64,000 nt of DNA from Dinoroseobacter sp965279125 (GTDB taxonomy: Bacteria > Pseudomonadota > Alphaproteobacteria > Rhodobacterales > Rhodobacteraceae). This document shows, one piece after another, positions 27,371 through 36,460 of this stretch. The first letter of the stretch is position 1. The number at the start of each line of letters is the position of its first letter. The notes under the pieces were generated by a model, which saw nothing but the letters and a program-made list of their open reading frames with translations, was not told the DNA's origin and did no database searches. Location: assembly GCA_965279125.1 (NCBI GenBank), contig CBDIHL010000031.1, positions 1 to 64,000 of the forward strand. Direction: 5' to 3'. A program made the translations under genes and the position numbers.

Positions 27371-28836
27371 CCCAACATGACCTCAGACCCGATGTGGCCG
27401 CCTTTGTGGCGCGCGCCCAACCCCTGCGGATCGGCGGGGGCGAAGTGGATGCGGGTCAGACTTTGCAGGTGATCAACCCCTCGGACGGGCAGGCGCTGGC
27501 GCAGGTCGCGCGCGCTGGCGTGGCCGAGGTCGATCTGGCGGTCACGGCAGCGACCAAGGCGTTTGAGCATGGCCCGTGGCGCAGCATGACCCCGCATGAT
27601 CGAGGCCGCATCCTGTGGCGGCTTGCCGATCTGATCGAGGACCGGGCGGAGGTGTTCGGCCAGCTCGATGCGCTCGACAATGGCAAACCGATGGCGGTGG
27701 CGCGCGATGTGGATGCGATCTGGTCTGCACGGCATTTTCGATATTTCGCAGGCTGGCCCGACAAGATCGAAGGGGCGGTGATCCCGGTCAGCACGCCGGA
27801 CCGCCTGAACTACACGCGGATCGAGCCTGTGGGCGTCTGCGGCCTGATCACCCCGTGGAATTACCCGCTGCTGATGGCCGCGTGGAAGCTGGCCCCGTGC
27901 TTGGCGGCGGGCAATACGGTGGTGCTGAAACCGTCCGAAGAAACGCCCTTATCGGTGCTCTACCTCGCCGATCTGGCGCTGGAAGCTGGCCTGCCCGAGG
28001 GCGTTTTGAACGTGATCCCCGGTTTGGGCTCTGACGCAGGCGCGGCATTGGCGGCGCATATGGGCGTGGCCAAGGTCGGCTTCACCGGATCGACCGCGAC
28101 GGGGCGTACGATTGTGACAGCCTCAGCGGGCAACCTGAAAAAACTGTCGCTGGAGCTGGGCGGAAAGGCCGCGAATATCATCTTCGCAGACGCTGATCTG
28201 GACCGCGCGATCCCCGGCGCGTTCTGGGCAAACTTTGGCAATAACGGGCAAAGCTGTACGGCCGGATCGCGGCTTTATGTGCATGACAGCGTCTATGACC
28301 GGGTGGTCGAGGGGCTGTGCAAGATGGCCGAGGCCTTGAAGATCGGACCGGGTTTGGATGATCCGGGCCATGACCTCGGCCCGGTGATTTCCGAGCGACA
28401 GATGCGGATGATCCTGGGCCATCTGGAGCGCGCGCAAAGCCAGGGCGCTGACGTTCTTGCCGGGGGCGCGCGGGCAGGCGATGCGGGCTGGTTCATCCGG
28501 CCCACGATCCTGAGCGCCGAGGATCACATGGATATCGCGCGCGAGGAGGTGTTCGGCCCGGTCCTGAGCGTGCTGCGCTTTTCGGACGAGGCCGATGTGC
28601 TGAGCCGCGCCAATGCCTCGGATTACGGTCTGGCCGCGGGGCTGTGGTCGCAAGATGTCAGCCGGGTGCGCCGGATGGCAGACGCCCTGCACGCGGGCAC
28701 GGTCTGGGTGAATTGCTGGGGCGAGACGGATGCCGCTTCGCCATTTGGCGGGGTCAAACAATCAGGGTACGGTCGCGAGATGGGCAAGGACGCCATCGCG
28801 CTTTATTCGCAGACCAAAAGCGTGTGGGTGGCCTGA
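27367..28836 (+). CDS. NAD(P)-dependent aldehyde dehydrogenase
   Basis: 489 residues, typical ALDH length. Catalytic Cys is C297 in NNGQSCTAGSRLYV and the general base is E263 in LELGGKAANI. The motifs TPWNYPLLMAAWKLAPCLAAGNT and FGGVKQSGYGREMG are intact. It oxidises an aldehyde to the acid. It overlaps the acyl-CoA synthetase stop by 4 bp. In the operon it may oxidise an aldehyde made by retro-aldol cleavage, or produce the acid activated by the synthetase. Confidence 0.92.
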   Translation: MTQHDLRPDVAAFVARAQPLRIGGGEVDAGQTLQVINPSDGQALAQVARAGVAEVDLAVTAATKAFEHGPWRSMTPHDRGRILWRLADLIEDRAEVFGQLDALDNGKPMAVARDVDAIWSARHFRYFAGWPDKIEGAVIPVSTPDRLNYTRIEPVGVCGLITPWNYPLLMAAWKLAPCLAAGNTVVLKPSEETPLSVLYLADLALEAGLPEGVLNVIPGLGSDAGAALAAHMGVAKVGFTGSTATGRTIVTASAGNLKKLSLELGGKAANIIFADADLDRAIPGAFWANFGNNGQSCTAGSRLYVHDSVYDRVVEGLCKMAEALKIGPGLDDPGHDLGPVISERQMRMILGHLERAQSQGADVLAGGARAGDAGWFIRPTILSAEDHMDIAREEVFGPVLSVLRFSDEADVLSRANASDYGLAAGLWSQDVSRVRRMADALHAGTVWVNCWGETDAASPFGGVKQSGYGREMGKDAIALYSQTKSVWVA

Positions 28837-28870
28837 CATGATGGACGCAGAGGCGCAAACGGAGGCGCAG

Positions 28871-29617
28871 ATGAAGACGCAAGCCATTCCGAAATATGAG
28901 CGCGCCTACCGCGCGATCCTCAAGCAGCTGAAAGACGGGCGCTATCCGGTGGGGGGCCGTGTGCCGACGGAAGCCGAGTTATCTGAGCAGTTCGGGGTCA
29001 GCCGGGTTACGACACGCCGCGCGCTCGATATGCTCGTGCAGGACGGCTATGTGGAAAGCCGTCAGGGCAGTGGCTACCGGGTTGTGACGCTCTCGCCTGC
29101 GTCCGATACCTGCCTGACCTCGTTCACGGATGCGATGTTGCGGGCAGGCGCGGAGCCCCGGTCGCGGTTCATATCGCTCGATCATTTTGCCGCTGGCGCG
29201 CCCGAGGTGACGGGGTTGCCGCCCGAATTGCAGGGCTTGCAGATCACCCGCGTGGTGCGTTTGCGACTGGTGGATGCGGTGCCGACGATGCTTGTCGAAA
29301 CCTTCGCGCCCAGTCACCTGTTGGCGGGGGCGACGGCGGAAGATTTCCCCGAAACCGGCCCCGACCAGTCGATCCTGCGTATCCTGGGCGGGCGATTTGC
29401 GCTGGAATGGTCCGCTGCTTGTGAGGATATCAGTCCGGTTCTGGCCGATCAGGCTTTGGCGGGTATGTTCGAGATCACCGAGGGTCAGCCGTTGTTGAAA
29501 CAGGCCTGTTCGGCCTTCAATGATGACGGCGAAATGGTCTTTCACGAAGAGGTCTTCCGCAAAGGCTCGGTCAGTTTCAACCTGGCCCAATCGACGCGCA
29601 CGCCGCGTCACGTTTGA
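28871..29617 (+). CDS. GntR family transcriptional regulator (UTRA domain)
   Basis: 248 residues from the ATG at 28871, preceded at 5 bp by GGAGG (28861-28865). Earlier ATGs at 28838 and 28841 are possible but have no ribosome site. The winged helix covers about residues 5-75 (PTEAELSEQFGVSRVTTRRA, then YVESRQGSGYRV). A UTRA ligand-binding domain follows (VRLRLVDAVPTMLVETFAP; EEVFRKG near the end). It probably senses a metabolite of the operon and binds the palindrome at 24095. Confidence 0.9.
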   Translation: MKTQAIPKYERAYRAILKQLKDGRYPVGGRVPTEAELSEQFGVSRVTTRRALDMLVQDGYVESRQGSGYRVVTLSPASDTCLTSFTDAMLRAGAEPRSRFISLDHFAAGAPEVTGLPPELQGLQITRVVRLRLVDAVPTMLVETFAPSHLLAGATAEDFPETGPDQSILRILGGRFALEWSAACEDISPVLADQALAGMFEITEGQPLLKQACSAFNDDGEMVFHEEVFRKGSVSFNLAQSTRTPRHV

Positions 29618-29638
29618 GATGTGATGAAGGAAACCACG

Positions 29639-30739
29639 ATGACCCAGATGCCTGATTTCAAGCGCCTGTCCGACGACCTGATGGCCCAGCGTTTGGCGCT
29701 GCCCAAGGGCGGTCCGGTGCGGCTGTTGATCGACACCGACACCGCCAACGAGATCGACGATCAGTTCGCGCTGGCATGGGCGTTGTTATCGCCCGAACAT
29801 ATGACGGTCGAGGCGATCACCGCCGAGCCGTTCTCGTTTGCCCATCACCGCGCCGGGCTTCTGGCAGCGGAGGCGGCGATTGAAAGCGGGCAAGACTACG
29901 CAGAGCATCTGGTCGGCGGCTTTCAGGGCTGGATCGGGCGGCTTCACGCCCAAGGGCGGCGCGCAGCGGATCTGAGCTTCACGATGCCGCCGGAGGGGAT
30001 GGAACTGAGCTACCGCGAGATCCTGACCATCTACGAAAAACTGGGTATGCCCCATGAAGGCCGCGTGTTCCGCGGGGCGACCCGCTATATGGAGCACGCG
30101 ACGGATATCGTGGACTCAGAGGCGGTCGAGACGATCATCCGCCTGGCCCGCACCGGTGATACCCCGCTTTACATCGCGGCGATGGGATGTGTGACGAATA
30201 TTGCGGCGGCCCTTCTGAAAGCGCCTGATATCGTGGACAAAATCGTGGTGATCTGGACCTCCGCCTATCCGTCCAGCGCGCCCCATTGCAACCGCCCGTC
30301 GCTTAATCTGGTGCAGGACGTGCATGCCTCACGGCTGATTTTCGACAGTGGTGTGCCGCATGTCTATTTGCCGGGCTATCATGTGGGCGCGCAGCTGAAG
30401 ATCTCCCATGCCGAGATGCGCGATTTCGTCAAAGGGCGCGGGGCGATTGGCGATTATCTGTACCATTTGTTCACCAACAACCCGCTACATAAGATGTTCG
30501 CGATCAGCGACACGGACCGGCGCACTTGGGTGATTTGGGACATCATCAATATCGCGTGGCTGATCGATCCCGATTGGGTGGCCAGCTTCATGACGACCTC
30601 GCCGATCCTGACCGAAGAGCTGTATTGGCAAAAAGCCGACACGCGCCACGCGATGCGCGAGGCCCATGATGTGCAGAGGGACGAGATTTTCTTGGACCTG
30701 TTCGACAAGCTGGAGGCCGCAGCACAAATGCGCGGCTAA
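29639..30739 (+). CDS. Nucleoside hydrolase-like protein
   Basis: 366 residues from the ATG at 29639, which has AAGGA upstream; other in-frame starts at 29621 and 29624 lack a site. The N-terminal Ca2+ binding motif reads DTDTANEIDDQFAL (D32, D34, D40, D41), a variant of the DxDxxxDD motif of inosine/uridine hydrolases with two extra residues. It is longer than the usual 310-330. The family cleaves N-ribosidic bonds, but members of this variant group may use other ribosides. It is the last gene of the thiolase-like operon; the reason for it being there is not clear. Confidence 0.75.
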   Translation: MTQMPDFKRLSDDLMAQRLALPKGGPVRLLIDTDTANEIDDQFALAWALLSPEHMTVEAITAEPFSFAHHRAGLLAAEAAIESGQDYAEHLVGGFQGWIGRLHAQGRRAADLSFTMPPEGMELSYREILTIYEKLGMPHEGRVFRGATRYMEHATDIVDSEAVETIIRLARTGDTPLYIAAMGCVTNIAAALLKAPDIVDKIVVIWTSAYPSSAPHCNRPSLNLVQDVHASRLIFDSGVPHVYLPGYHVGAQLKISHAEMRDFVKGRGAIGDYLYHLFTNNPLHKMFAISDTDRRTWVIWDIINIAWLIDPDWVASFMTTSPILTEELYWQKADTRHAMREAHDVQRDEIFLDLFDKLEAAAQMRG

Positions 30740-31527
30740 CAGGAGGAGGGGACGGTCGCGGGTGCACCGTTTGGGTGGACGCGTTCGTAATAATCACCAA
30801 GCGCCAGATCAGTAGCCGCCGCCGCGTCGAGCACGACAGTCACCTTAGGGTGCAGTTGCAAGGCCGAGGCGGGGCAGAGGGCTGCGAGCGGACCTTCGAT
30901 CATTTGTGCCACGGCTTTGCTTTTTGCCGAACCGGTCGCCAACAAAAGCACCGACCGTGCCTCAAGGATGGTTCTGATCCCCATCGTCAATGCAAAGCGC
31001 GGCACATCGTTTGCGGCCTCAAAGTAGCGCTGATTGGCATCACGGGTGCTTTGGGTCAGCGTTTTGATACGCGTGCGTGAGCCGAGACTCGATGTCGGCT
31101 CGTTGAAGCCGATATGGCCATTCGTGCCGATCCCGAGCAATTGCAGATCTATGCCCCCGGCCCTTGCGATCTCGGCCTCATAGCGCGCGGCTTCTTCGGC
31201 AGCATCTTCGGCCAGCCCGTTGGGAAGCTGCGTCATCGCGGGGTCCATGTTCAGCGGCGTGAACAGGTGGCGGGACATGTAATGGCGGTAAGAGCACGCG
31301 TGCTCGGGTCCCACGCCCCAGTATTCATCGAGGTTGAAGCTCCGTACATGGGTGAAATCTGTCGCCTGCGTCCCCGCGCGCCGCACGATTTGCGCATAAA
31401 CACGCTCCATAGTGCCCCCAGTTGCGAGGCCCAAGACAGGGTTCGGCTGCGCGCGCACGAGGCTAAGCACTTCGGAGGCAACATGCGCCTCGGCCAGTTC
31501 AAGTTTCTTGAAGATCAATACCTTCAC
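30736..31527 (-). CDS. nagB: Glucosamine-6-phosphate deaminase
   Basis: 263 residues, normal for NagB. Motifs LGLATGGTMERVY, SFNLDEYWG and GIGTNGHIGFNEP, with the active-site Asp, His and Glu, are present. The enzyme converts glucosamine 6-phosphate to fructose 6-phosphate and ammonia. Its stop overlaps the convergent nucleoside hydrolase-like gene by 4 bp. No nagA or importer is nearby, and the DNA just upstream is a decayed gene, so the original operon appears to have been lost. Confidence 0.92.
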   Translation of the reverse strand: MKVLIFKKLELAEAHVASEVLSLVRAQPNPVLGLATGGTMERVYAQIVRRAGTQATDFTHVRSFNLDEYWGVGPEHACSYRHYMSRHLFTPLNMDPAMTQLPNGLAEDAAEEAARYEAEIARAGGIDLQLLGIGTNGHIGFNEPTSSLGSRTRIKTLTQSTRDANQRYFEAANDVPRFALTMGIRTILEARSVLLLATGSAKSKAVAQMIEGPLAALCPASALQLHPKVTVVLDAAAATDLALGDYYERVHPNGAPATVPSSC

Positions 31528-31551
31528 GCGCCATTCCTTTGTATTTCGCCG

Positions 31552-31990
31552 CTATGCCTTCAGGCGCATAACCTCTGCACGTGCCTCGACGCCGTGGTCA
31601 TCAAAATAGCGCTCTTGGGGGCGGTCGGTAAAGCCTTGCAACTCTTTGAGTGTCGACAAAGCGCTGGTGTAATTCTGCCGCCCCGTATGTGCATGCGCAA
31701 TCCAAACGAGCGCATTTGAGCTAGTCAGCACCTTCTTGGAGGTGAGGTGAGCTCGTCTTCCATTGCGGTGTGCATATTGATCAACGCATTCGCAGGCCCG
31801 CGTAGATCAGCGAGGTGCGCGCGGTGCAGTTTTGCCTGCTCAACGCACTGGAGAAATGCCAACTCCTCGGCGCCTTTTGGCGCAAATTCTGCATGGCTTT
31901 GGCCGCATCCAGTTGATCAAGGAATAGGCACTTCGTCGCCAAAGACTGTTTCTGCAAGCGCGCCAAACCCGCCATACACATCGAATTATC
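31552..31990 (-). pseudogene. Decayed gene fragment(s) upstream of nagB
   Basis: On the minus strand, 24 bp before nagB, a frame ends in LQGFTDRPQERYFDDHGVEARAEVMRLKA and a stop at 31552, and looks like a genuine protein C-terminus. Further upstream another frame reads AEELAFLQCVEQAKLHRAHL and GPANALINMHTAMEDEL, and VYGGFGALAETVFGDEVPIP with stops between. No single frame is open across the region. I do not recognise the family. It is most simply a frameshifted gene once cotranscribed with nagB. Confidence 0.45.
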
Positions 31991-32287
31991 GCTACTTTAC
32001 GGCGTAAAAACAAAGATTTGACATAAATGTGTTTGTGGCTTCTCGCGCGGTTGCTACCCCGAGATCGAACCTCGGGTTGCAGGTTTCTGTGTGGTGGATG
32101 AGTGAGGGTAAGACATGTGTCTGTGTGGATGTTCCGGGGCAGCGATCGCGCTTGCACGACCTGTTGATCTTGAAAACCAAGTGGCCAAATCCAGCGCGCC
32201 ACATCTGTCAGAACCGCAGCGCTTGACGGTTCAACCCGCTTCCCGATCCCTCATCCGTCAGAAACTCTCGGTCTTAGGAGCTTTGCT
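31991..32287. other. Intergenic region before the copper oxidase gene
   Basis: About 300 bp without a supported gene. It contains a TTGACA at 32018-32023, a possible -35 box for the downstream gene, though no good -10 box is placed 17 bp on. It also holds a hairpin CCCGAG-N7-CTCGGG at 32058-32076. AGGAG at 32275-32279 is the ribosome site of the next gene. Confidence 0.4.
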
Positions 32288-35200
32288 ATGTCGTTGATCC
32301 GCACATCTGAAACTTGGACATTGGAGCGCTGGAATGTGGGCCTCGATGTGGGTCTGGACGATGTCTCCTTCGATCTTGATCCCGACCGCTACGAGGTCAC
32401 GACCGGCACGATCCAAAGCATGGGCGCGCGCGGCGAGTTGCCGGGCGAGGGGCTGTCGCACCTGACACGCTACTCGGCGACCTTCACCACCGATGACACG
32501 ACACCGTTCGAATTCCATATCGGGGCTTGCGGTGAAGCGGCGATCATCATCAATGGGCAGGAAATAGGGCGACTGGATAGCTCCACCTTGCCGGGTGCTG
32601 CCACCGCGACATGCCCGGCAACGGGCGCGACGGTGTGCCTGTGCCAGACCCAGAACCAATACGACATCGAAGACTACCTCGTGAACCTGCCTGCAGGCGA
32701 GCACACGCTTGAAATCGTCTATCTCGCGCATCCCGCTTCCAACGGCATCGCCGTCGATTGGACACCGGGCGATGCGGGGCGCCAATCGCTGGACCTGACG
32801 CTGCCGGAGGTGGTCGATGATGTAGACGCCGAAGGCGATGGCGAATGGGGCGAGGTGCTCGACTGGCCGCTGATCCCGATCCATTCGATGGTCTTGCCCG
32901 ACGGCAATGTGCTGACCTTCGGGACAAACGGCTCCGGCGCACAGGGCGCGCAGTTTGTCTATGACGTCTATAACCCGGTTACCGACACGCATTTCACTCT
33001 GCCCAACACGGTTGGCACGGACATCTTCTGCTCGCAAATGGTGTTCGACCCCAAATCGGGCAACATCATCCTGATGGGCGGCGACACCCGCGGCGACCCG
33101 GATGTGTCGGGCGTCAACAAGGGCGTGGACGATATCACCATCTTCAACACCAAGACCTACGCGCTGGAATCCGCGCCCGAGGATCTGGAATTTGACCGCT
33201 GGTATGCCAGTGTGACGACCCTGTCGGACGGGAACCTGCTGACCATCGGCGGGCGCAATGGGGCGGGGGGCAACTCCACGATCCCCGAGCTTTACGATGG
33301 CGAGACCGGCGAGACCAAAGCCCTGACGGGCATCAACATGCCCACGATGAACCGCAACTATCCGCATGTCTGGGAAAACTCCAACGGCGAGGTTGTCGTG
33401 ATCGAGGTTGCGGGCCGCGAGATGTGGAAGCTGGATGTGTCGGGCACTGGCTCGGTCACCAAGGTCGGCACCTTGCCGTTCAACACCAACTGGCTCGATC
33501 CATCGATCATGATCGGCGAGGATCAGGTCTTGATGGTCGACCGCGATGGGGGCCTGTGGGAAGGCGATATCTCAGGCTCCGCCCCCACATTCGAGAAAAC
33601 AGCCCAACTGCCCGCAGGCCGCACCAATGGGAACTTCTCACTGACCGCAGATGGTGATGTCATCATCACCGGCGGCACCGAAGACAACTCTACCGGGTCG
33701 ACTGCAGCCTCACTCGTTGGCGCGCAAACCGATGCGATCCGCTATGATCCCGACACCAACACGTTCGAGGTGCTTGAGGGCGAAGAGCTTGCGCGTCTGT
33801 ATCATTCCACCGGCACGATGCTGGCGGATGGGCGTGTGCTCTCGGCGGGCGGTGGTGCGCCGGGGCCGCTGAAGAACCTCAACGCGCAGATCTTCACGCC
33901 GGATAACCTCTATGACGAAGACGGCAATCTGGCCGAGCGGCCCGAGATTACGGATGCGCCCAGCAATATCGACAGCGGGTCGAGCTTCACCATCGACGTG
34001 TCCAACGCGTTGGAGGTCGAGACCGTGGGTGCCGTGCGCTCAGGCGGGATCTCGCACTCGACGAACTCCGACGGGCGGTATCTGGAGCTGGACTACTCCA
34101 TCGTGGACGCCAACACGATTGAGGTCACTGCACCCGCGGGCAACGTGATGGTGCCGGGCCTGTGGATGGTGTCGGTGGTGGACGGCGACGGGGTGCCGTC
34201 GGTGTCGCAGATCATCGGTGTGGACAGCGTGCCCTTGGCGCCCGAGGCAGCCGAGACGGCGTTCGAGACAACGGTAACGGTGCGGATTGATGACCTCGAC
34301 GGCGCGGCCAATCAGACGCTCTACGACTTCGGGACGCAAGCCGGCACCGACGGCATCACCCTGACCCAAGTCGGCACCTCCGGCGATCTGGTCTTCACGG
34401 TGTTTGACGGCGACACGCCCTACACGCTGACCGCGAGCGGTGCGCTGGTGGAAGGTGAGGTGGCGAGCTTCGTGACGAAGGTGGACGAAGACGGTTTGAT
34501 GCAGCTCTACAAAAACGGCTCGCTGATTGCCCAAGGCGCGGGCGTGGTCCCCGCAGATGTGACCCGCGACGCGATGTATGCGGGCGGGACCGGCGAGGGC
34601 GCGCTGGAGGGCGAGATCCTGTTCATCGAGCACACGGATGTCGGCGGCGAGATCATCGACACGCCCGAGACCAATTTCGTGTTTGAAGCCACCGCCACCG
34701 TACGCTTTGACGATCTGGATGGCGGCGATTGGCAGCGTGTGTTCGACTTCGGCAATGGGCCTGCGTCGGACAACATCCTGATGACGCAGCTTGGCAGCTC
34801 CAACGATATGACCTTCCATGTCTATGACGGCTGGCAGCAATACTCGGTCACCGCCGAGGGCGCGATTATCGAGGGCGAGGTGGCCACCTGGACCGCGACC
34901 GTCGATCCCGATGGCATCATGCAAATCTACAAGAACGGTGAATTGCTCGCGGAAAACGAAGGCATCGTGCCGCCCGATGTGGACCGCGCCAGCTTGCTGG
35001 TCGGGCAGTCCAACTGGTCAGGCGATGCGCCGCTGATCGGCGAGGTGCTGTCAATTGACTACTCCGACAGCATTGGCGAGATCATCGACGATCCCGAAAC
35101 GGTGTTCGAGGCCACAGCGACCGTGCGGTTTGACGATCTGGATGGCGGCACATGGCAGCGCGTGTTCGATTTCGGCAATGGACCGGGGGCTGATAACATC

Positions 35201-36460
35201 CTGCTCAGCCAGCAAGGCAGCTCCAACGACCTGACCTTCCACGTCTATGATGGCGGACGGCAGGTGACGCTGACCGCTCAAGAGGCGATTGTCGAAGGCG
35301 AAGTGGCGACATGGACCGCCTCGATTGACCAGACCGGTATGATGTCGATTGCCAAGAACGGCGAGGTCATTGCAGAAGGTCCGGGCATCGTGCCGTCGGA
35401 TGTGGCGCGCGAGAGCATGTTGGTGGGCCGGTCGAACTGGTCAAACGACACACCGCTGATTGGTGAGGTTCTGGCCATCGAGCATACCGATGTCGGCGGC
35501 GAGATTGTCGAGGTTGGCGAGACCGCGTTCAAGGCCGAAGCGCTCGTGCGGTTCGATGATCTGGACGCAGGCGCATGGCAGCGCGTGTTCGACTTCGGCA
35601 ACGGGCCGGGGCAGGACAACATCCTGCTGACCCAGCAAAACGGCACCGACAACATGGCCTTCCAGATCCATGATGGGGGGCGGGTGTTCGAGATCACCGC
35701 TGAGGGCGCGATTGTCGAAGGGGAGGTGGCGCTGTGGCGCGCGCAGGTCGACGAGAGCGGCCTGATGCAGATCTACAAGGACGACACGCTGGTGGCCGAG
35801 GGGCAAGGCGTCGCCCCCACGGATATCGCGCGCGACAACATGCTGGTCGGACGCTCCAACTGGTCCAATGACACGCCACTGGTCGGTGAGGTGATCGAGA
35901 TTGAGCATACCGATATCGGCGGCGAGATCATCGACGATCCCGAGCTCGCCTTCGAGGCCTCTGCGACCGTGCGGTTTGACGATTTGGACGCAGGCCCATG
36001 GCAGCGTGTCTTCGACTACGGCAACGGGCCGGGCGCGGATAACATCCTGATGGGCCAGCAGGCGGGGAGCGACAACATGACCTTCCACATCTATCAGGAC
36101 GGCGAACAATACGTGATGACGGCGGATGGCGCGATTACCGAAGGCGAGACCGCCACATGGGGCGTCCAGATCGACGAAAGCGGCTTCATGGCGATGACCA
36201 AGAACGGCGATGTCGTGGCCGAGGCGCAAGGCGTGGTGCCCGACGATATCGTGCGCGTGAACGAGCTGGTCGGCCAATCCGCGTGGTCCACCGACACGCC
36301 CTTGGTGGGCGAGGTTCTGGCGCTGGAACTGGACTTTGACCCTGAGCCAGATGTAGCCCCCGCAGCGTTGCCGGTCTTTGACTTCACCGCCCAACAAGCC
36401 GCCGAGTTGGAGGCCGAGAAAGAGGCCGAAGCGGCAGAAGAAGAGCTAGAGTTCGCCTAA
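32288..36460 (+). CDS. Galactose oxidase-like copper radical oxidase with five LamG-like repeats
   Basis: 1390 residues from the ATG at 32288 after AGGAG. Residues about 1-180 form an N-terminal beta domain. Residues about 185-555 are a kelch propeller, followed by a DUF1929-type domain to about 650. All copper/radical residues of galactose oxidase can be matched: C248 (DIFCSQ) and Y306 (DRWYAS) for the Tyr-Cys cofactor, Y505-H506 (RLYHST) and H590 (GISHST). Five repeats of about 140 residues follow (FEATATVRFDDLDGG, VFDFGNGP, IMQIYKNG). The tail is Glu/Ala-rich. No signal peptide is visible, so export would need a leaderless route. It probably oxidises an alcohol or sugar to an aldehyde with H2O2 release. 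Confidence 0.85.
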   Translation: MSLIRTSETWTLERWNVGLDVGLDDVSFDLDPDRYEVTTGTIQSMGARGELPGEGLSHLTRYSATFTTDDTTPFEFHIGACGEAAIIINGQEIGRLDSSTLPGAATATCPATGATVCLCQTQNQYDIEDYLVNLPAGEHTLEIVYLAHPASNGIAVDWTPGDAGRQSLDLTLPEVVDDVDAEGDGEWGEVLDWPLIPIHSMVLPDGNVLTFGTNGSGAQGAQFVYDVYNPVTDTHFTLPNTVGTDIFCSQMVFDPKSGNIILMGGDTRGDPDVSGVNKGVDDITIFNTKTYALESAPEDLEFDRWYASVTTLSDGNLLTIGGRNGAGGNSTIPELYDGETGETKALTGINMPTMNRNYPHVWENSNGEVVVIEVAGREMWKLDVSGTGSVTKVGTLPFNTNWLDPSIMIGEDQVLMVDRDGGLWEGDISGSAPTFEKTAQLPAGRTNGNFSLTADGDVIITGGTEDNSTGSTAASLVGAQTDAIRYDPDTNTFEVLEGEELARLYHSTGTMLADGRVLSAGGGAPGPLKNLNAQIFTPDNLYDEDGNLAERPEITDAPSNIDSGSSFTIDVSNALEVETVGAVRSGGISHSTNSDGRYLELDYSIVDANTIEVTAPAGNVMVPGLWMVSVVDGDGVPSVSQIIGVDSVPLAPEAAETAFETTVTVRIDDLDGAANQTLYDFGTQAGTDGITLTQVGTSGDLVFTVFDGDTPYTLTASGALVEGEVASFVTKVDEDGLMQLYKNGSLIAQGAGVVPADVTRDAMYAGGTGEGALEGEILFIEHTDVGGEIIDTPETNFVFEATATVRFDDLDGGDWQRVFDFGNGPASDNILMTQLGSSNDMTFHVYDGWQQYSVTAEGAIIEGEVATWTATVDPDGIMQIYKNGELLAENEGIVPPDVDRASLLVGQSNWSGDAPLIGEVLSIDYSDSIGEIIDDPETVFEATATVRFDDLDGGTWQRVFDFGNGPGADNILLSQQGSSNDLTFHVYDGGRQVTLTAQEAIVEGEVATWTASIDQTGMMSIAKNGEVIAEGPGIVPSDVARESMLVGRSNWSNDTPLIGEVLAIEHTDVGGEIVEVGETAFKAEALVRFDDLDAGAWQRVFDFGNGPGQDNILLTQQNGTDNMAFQIHDGGRVFEITAEGAIVEGEVALWRAQVDESGLMQIYKDDTLVAEGQGVAPTDIARDNMLVGRSNWSNDTPLVGEVIEIEHTDIGGEIIDDPELAFEASATVRFDDLDAGPWQRVFDYGNGPGADNILMGQQAGSDNMTFHIYQDGEQYVMTADGAITEGETATWGVQIDESGFMAMTKNGDVVAEAQGVVPDDIVRVNELVGQSAWSTDTPLVGEVLALELDFDPEPDVAPAALPVFDFTAQQAAELEAEKEAEAAEEELEFA
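34255..36330 (+). repeat. Five tandem LamG-like repeat units inside the copper oxidase gene
   Basis: Units begin near 34258, 34672, 35098, 35519 and 35942, so the period is about 420 bp. Units 2 to 5 share near-identical blocks such as VRFDDLD, WQRVFDFGNGP, DNIL, and WSxDTPLxGEV; unit 1 is more divergent. The likeness suggests recent internal duplication. The fold resembles concanavalin/LamG carbohydrate-binding domains. Confidence 0.85.

Noticed and set aside
32058..32076. Hairpin with GGTTCGATC on the minus strand, resembling a tRNA T-arm
   Set aside because: The stem and loop do not have T-arm geometry and no other tRNA arms are found around it.
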